64,000 nt of DNA from NCBI GenBank assembly GCA_903858815.1, contig CAIOKE010000133.1:1-64000 (forward strand), read 5' to 3'. A model generated the notes under the pieces. It saw only the letters and a program-made list of their open reading frames with translations. It was not told where the DNA came from and ran no database searches. Below are positions 9,016-17,886 of this stretch, in pieces. The position numbers and the translations under genes are program-made. The DNA is from an uncultured Planctomycetaceae bacterium. GTDB lineage: Bacteria; Planctomycetota; Planctomycetia; Planctomycetales; Planctomycetaceae. Position 1 is the first letter of the stretch. Every line of letters begins with the position of its first letter.

Positions 9016-9546
9016 TCATTGAGCCATCTGCAGATCCTCTGCATCCGGTATGCCGATAAACGGCAAATGCCGAAAATGATCGTTGTAGTCCAACCCATAG
9101 CCAACCACGAACTCGTCAGGGATCTGAAAGCCAAAGTAATCCGGCTGAAAACTGACTTCCGTTCGAGCTGGCTTCCACAACAGAACGGCAGTCCTCAGAC
9201 TGGACGGGTTGCGCGCCCGCAGATTCTGCACCAGGCCCTGCATCGTCCTGCCCGTATCAAAGATATCGTCCAGCACCAGCAGGTCGCGACCTTCAGGATC
9301 CGCCAGCAATGAATCGTTAATCGTCAGATGCCCGGCCGTAGTGCGAGTCCCGCCGTAACTGGAGGCCGAAACCAGAGTGACCTTCAGCGGTGTCGAAATA
9401 CAGCGGATCAGATCGGCCAGCAGCACAAGACTGCCGGTCAGCACCGCGACCACTGTCAATGGTCGCCCGGAATAGTCGACAGATATTTGCCGTCCCAGTT
9501 CCTCGATTCGCTGCCTGATCTGCTGTTCTGTTAACAAAGTTCTCAT
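9016..9546 (-). CDS. hpt: Hypoxanthine phosphoribosyltransferase
   Basis: Purine salvage enzyme that attaches hypoxanthine or guanine to PRPP. It has 176 residues, normal for the bacterial HPRT family. The PRPP-binding loop is LLVLDDIFDTGRTM (about residues 95-108), the early loop LTGSLVLLADLIR contacts pyrophosphate, and the C-terminal FVVGYGLDYNDHFRHLPFIG is diagnostic of this family. It converges with hisF and is divergent from thiL. The family identity is clear; the relative preference for hypoxanthine and guanine is not readable. Confidence 0.93.
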   Translation of the reverse strand: MRTLLTEQQIRQRIEELGRQISVDYSGRPLTVVAVLTGSLVLLADLIRCISTPLKVTLVSASSYGGTRTTAGHLTINDSLLADPEGRDLLVLDDIFDTGRTMQGLVQNLRARNPSSLRTAVLLWKPARTEVSFQPDYFGFQIPDEFVVGYGLDYNDHFRHLPFIGIPDAEDLQMAQ

Positions 9547-9708
9547 AAGCTTCCTGACACTTCATCCCGCTGCCGCAAAAAACGATCTGATTTCCGGTCC
9601 CCGCTGCATTTCCGTACTCGCGAAGAATCCGCAGAATACAACAACGTGGCAGAGACTTCCTCTGTGCCCTGCAACACTACAACTACATTCCAAACCTGAA
9701 CGTCGACC

Positions 9709-10629
9709 ATGACAGAAAATGAATTCCTGCAGTCACTGGCTCTGCGTTTCCCTGCACGACATCCCGTATTGCATGGAATCGGTGATGATGGAGCAGTACT
9801 GCAGGCTGAGCCCCACGGCCGAGTTATCGTTGTGACCGACATGCTGCTGGATGGGATTCATTTCCGCCTCTCCGAAATCACTCCGGCACTGGCCGGCCGA
9901 AAAGCTCTGGCCGTGAATCTCAGCGACCTCGCTGCCATGCTGGCAAAACCAACCGCTGCCTTCATCAGCCTCGCCATCCCCCGTGCCACATCAGACTCCA
10001 CCGCTTTCCTGCAGTCACTCTACCACGGACTGCAGGAACTGGCCGACGAATTTCACTGCGTCATTGCCGGCGGTGATACCAACTCATGGGATGGTCCCTT
10101 CGCCATCAATGTTGCACTGACCGGCAGTCCACTCAGTACCTGCCTCCCGCTGAGAAGTGGAGCCAGACCGGGAGACCTGCTGTTCGTGACCGGCCCGCTG
10201 GGTGGCAGCCTTGCCAGCGGACGACACCTGACATTCCGACCCCGACTGGACATCGCCAGATGGCTTGCCGACAGCGTACGTGTCTCTGCCCTCATGGACA
10301 TCTCTGACGGATTGGCCACTGACCTGCCTCGCATGATGCAGGCCAGTGGCACCTCAGCCAGACTTACCGCAGCAGATATTCCAATCCACTCGGATGTGCC
10401 TCCGGACCTGCCTCCAGCATTACGGCTGCAGGCAGCCCTCAGCGATGGCGAAGACTTCGAACTGCTGCTGGCAGTCCCACCCGCTGCTGCCACGGCTTTG
10501 CGGTCAGCACCCGAAGGACTGGCCTTTCAGCAGATTGGATCTGTCGAAACAGGGCAGGGGATTACAATTCTGATGCCGGATGGCCAGTCCAGCAGGCTGC
10601 CAGCCGGTGGCTGGCAGCATCGCCTGTAA
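9709..10629 (+). CDS. thiL: Thiamine-monophosphate kinase
   Basis: Last step of thiamine diphosphate synthesis: ATP-dependent phosphorylation of thiamine monophosphate. It has 306 residues and belongs to the AIR synthase / ThiL fold. The N-terminal GIGDDGAVL binds metal and ATP, VVTDMLLDGIHF and KALAVNLSDLAAMLAKP follow, and the central AGGDTNSWDGPF and MDISDGLATDLPRM loops complete the site. The C-terminal DGEDFELLLAVP motif is typical. No TPP riboswitch-like sequence was recognised in the 160 bases upstream, and no other thi gene is adjacent. It converges with the S46 peptidase gene across 30 bases. Confidence 0.93.
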   Translation: MTENEFLQSLALRFPARHPVLHGIGDDGAVLQAEPHGRVIVVTDMLLDGIHFRLSEITPALAGRKALAVNLSDLAAMLAKPTAAFISLAIPRATSDSTAFLQSLYHGLQELADEFHCVIAGGDTNSWDGPFAINVALTGSPLSTCLPLRSGARPGDLLFVTGPLGGSLASGRHLTFRPRLDIARWLADSVRVSALMDISDGLATDLPRMMQASGTSARLTAADIPIHSDVPPDLPPALRLQAALSDGEDFELLLAVPPAAATALRSAPEGLAFQQIGSVETGQGITILMPDGQSSRLPAGGWQHRL

Positions 10630-10659
10630 CCCGGAAAGAACACCCGGCAGTCTCAACAC

Positions 10660-12711
10660 TCAGTGCCCCAGCTCGGCCTCCAGTGACGTCGCACCATAGA
10701 CCACCTTCAGTGCCTCACGGATCGCTCCGGAATTCACTGACACCGACCGTGACTGACGCTCGGTATACACATAGTTGCCTGACAATGACTGGATATTCCC
10801 GTCAAAAATCAGACCTATCAGCTCACCCGCTCGATTGACGACGGGACTGCCGGAATTGCCGCCGATAATGTCGGCCGTCGAAACAAAGTTGAACGGTATT
10901 GATTTGTTCAGTTTTGCTTCCGCTGCCTTCCATGATTTCGGCAGGACATAGTCCGTCTGGCCGGCATGAGCCTCTTCGTGCTGATACGCCCCACCCATCG
11001 TCGTCCACGCGGGAATCTGCTGTCCGTCCTGCTCGTAACCTGTCACCGGACCAAAGGCCAGCCTCAGCGTGAATGTCGCATCCGGGTAAACGGAAGTTCC
11101 GAGTACGGCAAACCTCGCTTCAGCGACACTGGCATACGCCTGGCGATCCTGTTCATCCAGTTCTTCAGTGACTTTGCGAATGCGACGCGATTCAGGATTG
11201 ATCGCGCGAGCCAGCTGAATCATCGGATCATCACTCTTCTCAATCGCCTCCAGACCACCAGCAGCCAGCTGCTTCCGAAACGCCGGATCTGCCAGCTTTG
11301 TGCCACGCACAAGCTCCGCCGCTCGCTCAGCAGGTCCTTTGCCAGCCAGAATCTGCTGACACAGTGGGTCGTCAAACCCTCGCTGCTCCAGCGTCTTCGA
11401 AATCGAATCCGTCAGCAGCACCTGATCAAGGTCAGCATAGATCGGAGCTTCCGAATACAGTTGCTGCAGCAGAGATTCACGTCCGGCATCCGAAAATTCC
11501 GGCAGACGCTGTTCAGATGGCAGACGGTCCTCCTCAGCCATCTGCACCAGCTGCAGAGCAATCCCGTACAGCGATGAATTGACAGAAACACCCTTCTTAA
11601 GCATCTCCGTACGCTTCTTCGTGATCTCAGCAATCACGGCCCATGCGGCAGCCAGTGGCTTCAGCTTTTCATCAGCATTCACTGCAGCCAGCAGCTCCTG
11701 CTCCGCCTTGAGCTTGTCCGCCATCACCTGCGGATCCTGCAGACCAGCCAGCATTCCGAGTCGTGCCTTGCGAGAATTCTGTACACCGAACAGATCTTCA
11801 CGAGCACGGCGGGCGTTTTCCTTCCCACGCAGCCCGTACTGCTGCAGCACAATCTCAGCACGACGCAGATTTGTCAGGGAAGCGGGCTGGGCCACGTCTC
11901 GCTGATACTTCAAGGCATCGACCGTCAGAATACGACTGGTCCGACCAGGATGGCCAGAAACAAACGCCACATCTCCCTGCTCGGGCCCCGCAGCCGACCA
12001 CTTCAGAAAATGTTCAATCTTTGCCGGCTGGTCGTTTTCATAAACCCGAAAGATACAGGCATCAAGACAGAATCGTGGATACTCAAAGTTGTCTGCATCC
12101 CCGCCGAAAAACGCAATCGCTGTCTCCGGTGCCCACACCAGTCGCACGTCCGTGTACTTCCTGTACATGTAAAGATGATAACGTCCGCCTCCATACAACG
12201 TCGTCACCGTACTCTTCAGGCCAGACTCATCAAGTGCAGCCTTTTCGATCCTTGCAATGACGGCTCGACGAGCAGCAACGGCCGCGGCAGGAGACATCTC
12301 GGCAGTGACCGCCCCCTTCACTTCGGCCGTGACATCACGAATCTGCCACAACTGATTCAGTTCCAGATCCGGAGCCTTCAGCTCGTCCGCCTGCGTCTTC
12401 GCAAGATAACCAGCCTCCATGATGTTGCGTTCAGGAGTCGACAGTTTTGCGAGCGTATCTGAACCTACGTGGTGGTTCGTCAGCACCAGTCCCGAACTGG
12501 AAATGAAGGAACCCGAACCACCCACATTGAATCGCACACTGGACTTCACCAGATGGTCGGCCCACTCACTCGTCGGTTCAAAGCCATAACGCTGCTTCAG
12601 CAGCGCGACCGGCAGGTCGTTGAACAGCCACATACCCTCGTCAGCGATGCCAGCCTCGCCAGCCAGCAGCAGACCACACACCAGTAACTGCAACTTCTTC
12701 AGCAAACTCAT
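10660..12711 (-). CDS. S46 family dipeptidyl-peptidase (DPP7/DPP11 type)
   Basis: Secreted serine peptidase that removes dipeptides from oligopeptide N-termini, 683 residues. A signal peptide covers about residues 1-23 (LLVCGLLLAGEAGIA). The trypsin-like catalytic His lies in GLVLTNHHVG (about 81), an Asp candidate in FGGDADNFEYPRF, and the nucleophile in IIGGNSGSPVV (Ser about 620). The residue that sets P1 specificity in this family lies in LIFDGN: here it is Gly (about 638), as in DPP7-type enzymes that prefer hydrophobic P1, rather than the Arg of Asp/Glu-specific DPP11. Specificity is therefore inferred to be DPP7-like. It stands alone between convergent thiL and upstream hisB. It is probably periplasmic and used for peptide nutrition. 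Confidence 0.9.
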   Translation of the reverse strand: MSLLKKLQLLVCGLLLAGEAGIADEGMWLFNDLPVALLKQRYGFEPTSEWADHLVKSSVRFNVGGSGSFISSSGLVLTNHHVGSDTLAKLSTPERNIMEAGYLAKTQADELKAPDLELNQLWQIRDVTAEVKGAVTAEMSPAAAVAARRAVIARIEKAALDESGLKSTVTTLYGGGRYHLYMYRKYTDVRLVWAPETAIAFFGGDADNFEYPRFCLDACIFRVYENDQPAKIEHFLKWSAAGPEQGDVAFVSGHPGRTSRILTVDALKYQRDVAQPASLTNLRRAEIVLQQYGLRGKENARRAREDLFGVQNSRKARLGMLAGLQDPQVMADKLKAEQELLAAVNADEKLKPLAAAWAVIAEITKKRTEMLKKGVSVNSSLYGIALQLVQMAEEDRLPSEQRLPEFSDAGRESLLQQLYSEAPIYADLDQVLLTDSISKTLEQRGFDDPLCQQILAGKGPAERAAELVRGTKLADPAFRKQLAAGGLEAIEKSDDPMIQLARAINPESRRIRKVTEELDEQDRQAYASVAEARFAVLGTSVYPDATFTLRLAFGPVTGYEQDGQQIPAWTTMGGAYQHEEAHAGQTDYVLPKSWKAAEAKLNKSIPFNFVSTADIIGGNSGSPVVNRAGELIGLIFDGNIQSLSGNYVYTERQSRSVSVNSGAIREALKVVYGATSLEAELGH

Positions 12712-12859
12712 TGTTGGTTCCTCGCAGACATTTCGGAATCTGAGCGTGCATGGACGCCTCAGGCCGTCAGTCTAACGAGAAATCGCAGTGACACACACTG
12801 CAGGCCCACGTGGAGTTGCCGAAGGAACAACATTCTTCTGAGCAGGGCGCCAGAGTCGT

Positions 12860-13453
12860 TCAGCCTGTCAGCGTCCCCTTGGAACTGGGTACACCAGGCT
12901 GTCGCGGATCCACAGTGCAGGCCATTCGCAGGGCCCGAGCGAGACACTTGAAAACAGCCTCAGAAATGTGATGGCTGTTGCTGCCGTGATGCAGCAGACA
13001 ATGCAGGTTCATCAGACCATTCGAAGCGACTGCAGTCCAGAATTCCTGCACCAACTCTGTATCGAATTCGCCGATCTTCTGCGTCGGAAATTCCACTTTC
13101 CAGACAAAAGCCATCCGTCCGCTCAGGTCCACAGCAGTGGTTGCCAGCGTCTCCTCCATCGGCAGCGTGAAGTGCCCATAGCGATTTATCCCGCGTTTTT
13201 CGCCCAGCGCCTGCAGCAGACACCGCCCAAGACAGATCCCCACGTCCTCGACCGTATGATGATAATCGACGTGCAGATCGCCCGTCGCCTGCACAGTCAG
13301 ATCCATCAGGGAATGCCGCGCGAACAGGGTCAGCATGTGGTCGAAGAAACCAATACCCGTGGAAACATCCGGGATGCCACTGCCATCGATGTTCAGAGTC
13401 AGCTGAATCTGAGTTTCCGCGGTATTGCGAGTGATCGAGGCTGAACGCGACAT
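12860..13453 (-). CDS. hisB: Imidazoleglycerol-phosphate dehydratase
   Basis: Sixth step of histidine biosynthesis, dehydrating imidazole glycerol phosphate to imidazole acetol phosphate with Mn2+. It has 197 residues, so it is the monofunctional form without the phosphatase domain found in enterobacteria. The metal-binding histidine blocks are clear: [31 protein letters not shown], and the second-half repeats [16 protein letters not shown] and [20 protein letters not shown]. It is divergent from the membrane protein gene at 13708. The gap of 148 bases to the S46 gene downstream argues for separate transcription. Confidence 0.95.
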   Translation of the reverse strand: MSRSASITRNTAETQIQLTLNIDGSGIPDVSTGIGFFDHMLTLFARHSLMDLTVQATGDLHVDYHHTVEDVGICLGRCLLQALGEKRGINRYGHFTLPMEETLATTAVDLSGRMAFVWKVEFPTQKIGEFDTELVQEFWTAVASNGLMNLHCLLHHGSNSHHISEAVFKCLARALRMACTVDPRQPGVPSSKGTLTG

Positions 13454-13707
13454 GAATCCCGGCTTTCCTGTCAGTCAGGGCACCAAAATGAGTGGACAGC
13501 GGTATTATCCAACGAGCTATCCGACAACAGCCCGGAAACGGCACTCCGATTCTGCGGAAATCCGTATTCCCTGACCGCAGGCATGGAAAAACCGCTGCAG
13601 ACGCACCATGCTGCCGTCACCGCTCCGCCGGAAATCCCGTATCCACGGACACCCACACCACACTGACTGATGCAACCAAACTCGCAAATTCCAGGGGATT
13701 ACTGCCC

Positions 13708-14631
13708 ATGCCGGTAATTTTCTGGCTGCTGGCTGCGGTCGCCACCATAAACTGCGGGCAGGTCCTGCAGCAGCGTACGTTGCATCTCGGCAGAACATCC
13801 CTGTTTGCGTGGTACTGGTCACTCACAGGGTCTGTGGGTTTACTGACCGCGCTGATTCTGGCTCAGCCCGCCGTGGCCCTGACCCCGGCAACCATCTCCG
13901 GCATGCAATACCTTGCCGCAATCCTCATGCTGACTCCCGCCGTCTGCATGCTGGGAGCCCGACGGCCGGGTGTCTCGGCATGGCAGTGGTTTGTCGTACT
14001 GCCCATGATTTTTGTGCTGGCATGGCCGGCAGCAATACAGATCGTGAATTCCAACGGACGCAGTCCTGTTCAACTCAGCCTCCCCGCTCTGAGTGGTGGG
14101 ATTCTGGCGGCCATCATGAGTGCCGCTCCGGGACTGGGGCGAGGAATGACAATCCCCAGCCTGCTGCAGTTGACAGCAGCCCTGCTGGCAGCCAGCCCCG
14201 TAATCCCACTGCTCGCGCAGACAACGTGGCTGTTCGCCGCAGCGATTCCAGTCCAGTTGCTGTCCACAATCCTTACCGGAAACTGTCTGCGACACCACGA
14301 ATCTCAACTGCAGACCGCCACCACTCTGCAACAGAAAACGACCATCCTGTGGCTGCTGTTTCAGGACCTTTATGGCATGATCTGGGCTCAGCGACTGATG
14401 CAACGCGCGGCAGAGTTTGAACGCAGTGAAAAATGGAAGTGTTCACTTACCATCGACGGCTTCACCTCGCTCTCCAGTGACACCGAAACAGATTCCGCAA
14501 TTGCAGATGCTCTGCCCGCTTTTCGCTGGCTGCTGGCCCGGTTTCTTGACCCTCAGTGGGTCGACACCCAGCTTGGAATCTCCAGTGTCATCCGCCCGGA
14601 AGCTTGCCAGACCCCACAGCAACCACGATGA
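13708..14631 (+). CDS. Integral membrane protein of unknown function
   Basis: I do not recognise this family. It has 307 residues with about six hydrophobic segments: residues 2-18, about 34-55, 68-86, 93-114, 145-175 and 180-196. A soluble C-terminal tail of about 100 residues follows, containing LLFQDLYGMIWAQRLMQRAAEFE. The frame is open upstream to 13492. ATG 13708 is preferred because AGGGG lies about 10 bases before it and the first membrane segment starts there. The downstream neighbours xseB (43 bases) and a sugar dehydrogenase give no functional hint. The FQDLYGMIWAQRL segment resembles the soluble tail of some planctomycete membrane proteins, but I cannot name a function. Confidence 0.7.
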   Translation: MPVIFWLLAAVATINCGQVLQQRTLHLGRTSLFAWYWSLTGSVGLLTALILAQPAVALTPATISGMQYLAAILMLTPAVCMLGARRPGVSAWQWFVVLPMIFVLAWPAAIQIVNSNGRSPVQLSLPALSGGILAAIMSAAPGLGRGMTIPSLLQLTAALLAASPVIPLLAQTTWLFAAAIPVQLLSTILTGNCLRHHESQLQTATTLQQKTTILWLLFQDLYGMIWAQRLMQRAAEFERSEKWKCSLTIDGFTSLSSDTETDSAIADALPAFRWLLARFLDPQWVDTQLGISSVIRPEACQTPQQPR

Positions 14632-14674
14632 TGAGCGCAGATAACAACTCCTCACTCGCAGATTGACTGTGGCT

Positions 14675-15052
14675 ATGGCACGCAAAAAACTGATTCCGGA
14701 CGAATCTGACGAATCAATCGATTCAGTCGCTGAACCCGCACTTGAGATCGCCCTCGCTGAACTCAGTCAGATCGTCAGCACACTCGAATCCGGACAGGAA
14801 CCACTTGATCAGTCCCTGCAGCGGTTCGAGCGTGGTATGGCGCTGCTGAGGATCTGTCATCGACGACTTGACGAGGCTGCTCAGCGCATTGAAATCGTCA
14901 CTCGCATTGGCAGCACCGGACTTCCGGAAACGGCACCGTTCGACGGACGTGCAACCCTTTCAAAAGACTCCCAGTCGGTGTCACCAGCACGGCGAAAATC
15001 CCGTGATACGGGCGAATCACAATCAGATTCAGACAACGAACTGCTATTCTGA
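14675..15052 (+). CDS. xseB: Exodeoxyribonuclease VII small subunit
   Basis: Small subunit of exonuclease VII, which degrades single-stranded DNA together with XseA. The core LEIALAELSQIVSTLESGQEPLDQSLQRFERGMALLRICHRRLDEAAQRIEIV (about residues 24-77) matches the two-helix XseB family. Unlike the usual 60-80-residue proteins it has an acidic N-terminal segment and a C-terminal Ser/Asp-rich tail of about 45 residues, making 125 in total. ATG 14675 is chosen; a TTG at 14663 is in frame. XseA is not encoded nearby. It may be co-transcribed with the preceding membrane protein gene. Confidence 0.85.
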   Translation: MARKKLIPDESDESIDSVAEPALEIALAELSQIVSTLESGQEPLDQSLQRFERGMALLRICHRRLDEAAQRIEIVTRIGSTGLPETAPFDGRATLSKDSQSVSPARRKSRDTGESQSDSDNELLF

Positions 15053-15092
15053 CCTGCCTTCATTTCCACTGCATAATCACCGGAGAAACAAG

Positions 15093-16325
15093 ATGCTGAA
15101 ATCTGTTGCCGGGCTGCTTGCCCCGGTCTTCTGTACTCTCGTTGTCGGTACTGTCGTCTGCGCTCAGTCCACAAATCCAGCGATCTCAGACACGCCACTT
15201 GCCGTTTCAACCGAGCGGGCGTTTCCAAATCTGGACTTCCGTCGCCCCATCGTGGTTACTCATGCGGGTGATGGAACCAATCGCGTTTTCGTGGCAGAGC
15301 AGGAAGGGGTGATCCGCACCTTTCCGAATGACCAGGACTGCGAAGAGTCCACGGTATTCCTGGATATCGAGGAACGCTGCGTGTATGCAGATAACCAGAA
15401 CGAAGAAGGGTTGCTGGGGTTTGCCTTCCACCCGAAGTTTCGGGAAAACGGACAACTGTTCGTGTACTACAACTCCACAGAACAGGATCACCTCTGCAAA
15501 GTCTCACGCTTTCGAGTCTCGAAGGACAACCCTGCTGTCGCCGATCCGGCCAGTGAAGAAGAGATCATTCGCTTCCCGCAACCATTCTGGAACCACAACG
15601 GTGGAACCATTGCGTTTGGTCCGGACGGCTACCTCTACATCGCACTGGGTGATGGTGGCAGTGGCAATGACCCCATGGGCAATGGCCAGAACCTGACAAC
15701 ACTTCTCGGCTCTATCCTGCGTATTGATGTCGATCACAAGGATGCCGGGCTGAATTACGCCATTCCCAAAGACAACCCGTTTATCGGACGCGAAGTACCA
15801 GCCGGACCACGTGGCAAAATGCTGCCGGCTCGTGCTGAAATCTATGCGTATGGTGTCCGCAATATCTGGCGGATGTCCTTTGACGCTGCCACAGGACTGC
15901 TGTGGGCCGCTGATGTTGGCCAGAATCTCTGGGAAGAAATCAATATCATTCAGAAGGGTGGCAACTACGGCTGGAACGTACGCGAAGGCAAACACTGGTT
16001 CCGCCCAGACGGAAATGACGCCCCGCGCCCGGAACTGATTGATCCGGTCTTCGAATACGCACACGATATTGGCAAATCCATCACAGGAGGAACCGTTTAC
16101 CGCGGCACTGCCGTGCCGGAACTGGTTGGACGTTATCTGTACGCCGACTATGTGACCGGTCGACTTTGGGCCCTTGACTACGACGTCACCGCGGCGAAGG
16201 TCAAAGCCAATTACTCACTCACCGGTGAAAACCTGCCCGTGATGTCCTTCGGGTCTGATGAAAAGGGTGAAGTCTACTTCACAACACCATTCGGCAGCCT
16301 GTATCGCTTCAAATCTGATAAATAA
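15093..16325 (+). CDS. Secreted PQQ-dependent sugar (glucose/sorbosone-type) dehydrogenase
   Basis: Soluble quinoprotein of the GDH/sorbosone dehydrogenase family with a six-bladed beta-propeller, oxidising sugars or polyols in the periplasm. It has 410 residues. A signal peptide covers about residues 1-24 (APVFCTLVVGTVVCA). Family blocks: THAGDGTNRVFVAEQEGVIRTF, EEGLLGFAFHPKF, the HNGGTIAFGPDGYLYIALGDGG segment, RAEIYAYGVRNIWRMSFD and DVGQNLWEEIN. The longer frame from 14868 lies inside xseB and was rejected. ATG 15093 has GGAG 9 bases upstream. A 10-bp hairpin (16358-16396) follows and separates it from the convergent E2 gene. The substrate is unknown; many planctomycetes have several paralogues. 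Confidence 0.88.
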   Translation: MLKSVAGLLAPVFCTLVVGTVVCAQSTNPAISDTPLAVSTERAFPNLDFRRPIVVTHAGDGTNRVFVAEQEGVIRTFPNDQDCEESTVFLDIEERCVYADNQNEEGLLGFAFHPKFRENGQLFVYYNSTEQDHLCKVSRFRVSKDNPAVADPASEEEIIRFPQPFWNHNGGTIAFGPDGYLYIALGDGGSGNDPMGNGQNLTTLLGSILRIDVDHKDAGLNYAIPKDNPFIGREVPAGPRGKMLPARAEIYAYGVRNIWRMSFDAATGLLWAADVGQNLWEEINIIQKGGNYGWNVREGKHWFRPDGNDAPRPELIDPVFEYAHDIGKSITGGTVYRGTAVPELVGRYLYADYVTGRLWALDYDVTAAKVKANYSLTGENLPVMSFGSDEKGEVYFTTPFGSLYRFKSDK

Positions 16326-16357
16326 GCCACGACTGCTCAACAGACTGAACCAAACAC

Positions 16358-16396
16358 ACAGGCCAGCGGAATCCTGCAGTGGATCTGCTGGCCTGT
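16358..16396. terminator. Hairpin between convergent genes, probable bidirectional terminator
   Basis: ACAGGCCAGC (16358-16367) pairs perfectly with GCTGGCCTGT (16387-16396) across a 19-base loop. It lies between the stops of the sugar dehydrogenase and E2 genes. No long U tract follows on either strand, so efficiency is uncertain. Confidence 0.5.
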
Positions 16397-16441
16397 TGTC
16401 TGCGCGGCTTACGGCTGAGCACTTCAGACTGGATCCGCGGC

Positions 16442-17818
16442 TCAACCTCCGGCGACCAGCAATGCAGCTGCAGGATTCTCAAGTAACCCGGCAAGGTCCT
16501 GCAGAAATCGAGCAGCCGGAGCCCCATCGATCACCTGATGATCAAAAGTCAGACTCAGCGTCAGCTGTTGTCCCACGACAATCCGATCATCCTCCTGCAC
16601 AATCGCCACCCGACGAATGGTTCCCACCCCAAGGATCGCAGTTTCCGGGAAGTTGATCACCGGCGTGAATGCATCGATTCCCAGACCACCCAGACTGGAA
16701 ATGGTGAACACGGCCGGGGCTGTGTCGGCAGCCACCAGCCGCCCCTCACGAGCACGCTGGATGGCCGCCTGAGAATCGCGCGCCAGTTCAAGAACCGATT
16801 TCTGCCCAACACGCTGCAGGGCCGGTACCACAAGGCCCTCCGGAGTGTCGACAGCAAGGCCGATGCAGATTGATTCCGCATCCGGCAGAACGACGTCATC
16901 TTCCGCCCAGCGCGCGCCCAGCAGTGGATGACGTACCAGACATACAGCCGTCAGTTTTGCTATCAGATCGTGCCATGCAGGCACGGGAGTCGTGCCGGCG
17001 GCCTTGAACTGTTTCCGTAACCCAGCCAGATTTTCCGCGTTCACTGTCCTGAAAATTGTGACCGGCACCGTACGGTCTCGACTCTCACGCATCCGCCGAG
17101 CAATCACTGCACGACGCCCCTTCAGGACGCCGCTGCGTGCCCCAACGGCAGTTCGCTGTCCACTGCAGGTTGCAGCCGCAAGGACGTCCTTTTCACGAAT
17201 TCTGCCACCGCTGCCCGTGCCTCGCACAGTCGTCAGATCAACTCCATGCTTTCTCGCTGCACGCCTGGCGCGAGGCGTTGATTTCTGCCCATGATCTGCA
17301 GTGGCCACCGCCTCTGAAACCTCAACAGCATTTGCCTGCGTACCAGCTGCCGCCCGCACATCGTCTTCCGTGATTCGGCCACCACGTCCAGTCCCGACAA
17401 CCCGCAGCAGATCGACTTTCAACTGACGAGCCATACGACGCACAGCGGGACTCCCTGACGCGCCTTCGCCGTTACCCGACTGACCTTCATTCTCCCCCTC
17501 AGTCTCGCTCGCCGCAGACTCTGCTTTCGAACCCGATCCCTGTTCACTTCCCGCAGGCGCCGGCCACACTTCTCCCGCTGTTGTCAGCCAGCCAATCACA
17601 GCCCCGACCTTCAGGACGGCACCCACCTCAGGACCGTCGGCCGATATTCGCAGCGTTCCCTCATCAACCGCTTCAATTTCCTGCAGTGCCTTCTCACCCT
17701 CCAGTTCAAAGAGTACGTCACCCCGGCTGACAAAATCGCCATCAGGCTTCCGCCAGCCGGCGAAAATGCCCTCCTCCATCGACCAGCCAAGCCGCGGAAT
17801 TGTGATCTGCACTGCCAT
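16442..17818 (-). CDS. Dihydrolipoamide acyltransferase (E2) of a 2-oxoacid dehydrogenase complex
   Basis: E2 core protein, 458 residues. It accepts acyl groups from E1 on a lipoyl arm and passes them to CoA. The lipoyl domain is about residues 1-80, with the modified Lys in LEGEKALQEIEA (Lys43). Two peripheral subunit-binding domains follow in tandem: SPAVRRMARQLKVDLLRV (about 123-157) and TPRARRAARKHGVDLTTV (about 181-215). The usual number is one. The catalytic domain fills about 235-458, with the active-site His in LTFDHQVIDGAPAARFL. ATG 17818 has AAGG 8 bases upstream. It lies 68 bases downstream of the fused E1 gene on the same strand, so they form an operon. No E3 is encoded in the window. 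The substrate (pyruvate, acetoin or branched-chain) cannot be decided from sequence. Confidence 0.9.
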   Translation of the reverse strand: MAVQITIPRLGWSMEEGIFAGWRKPDGDFVSRGDVLFELEGEKALQEIEAVDEGTLRISADGPEVGAVLKVGAVIGWLTTAGEVWPAPAGSEQGSGSKAESAASETEGENEGQSGNGEGASGSPAVRRMARQLKVDLLRVVGTGRGGRITEDDVRAAAGTQANAVEVSEAVATADHGQKSTPRARRAARKHGVDLTTVRGTGSGGRIREKDVLAAATCSGQRTAVGARSGVLKGRRAVIARRMRESRDRTVPVTIFRTVNAENLAGLRKQFKAAGTTPVPAWHDLIAKLTAVCLVRHPLLGARWAEDDVVLPDAESICIGLAVDTPEGLVVPALQRVGQKSVLELARDSQAAIQRAREGRLVAADTAPAVFTISSLGGLGIDAFTPVINFPETAILGVGTIRRVAIVQEDDRIVVGQQLTLSLTFDHQVIDGAPAARFLQDLAGLLENPAAALLVAGG

Positions 17819-17886
17819 GGAACACACCTTGCAACTTCCGTTGTCAAACCCCGCACTTCTGAAGGCACCAACACCTCAAACCGCAA

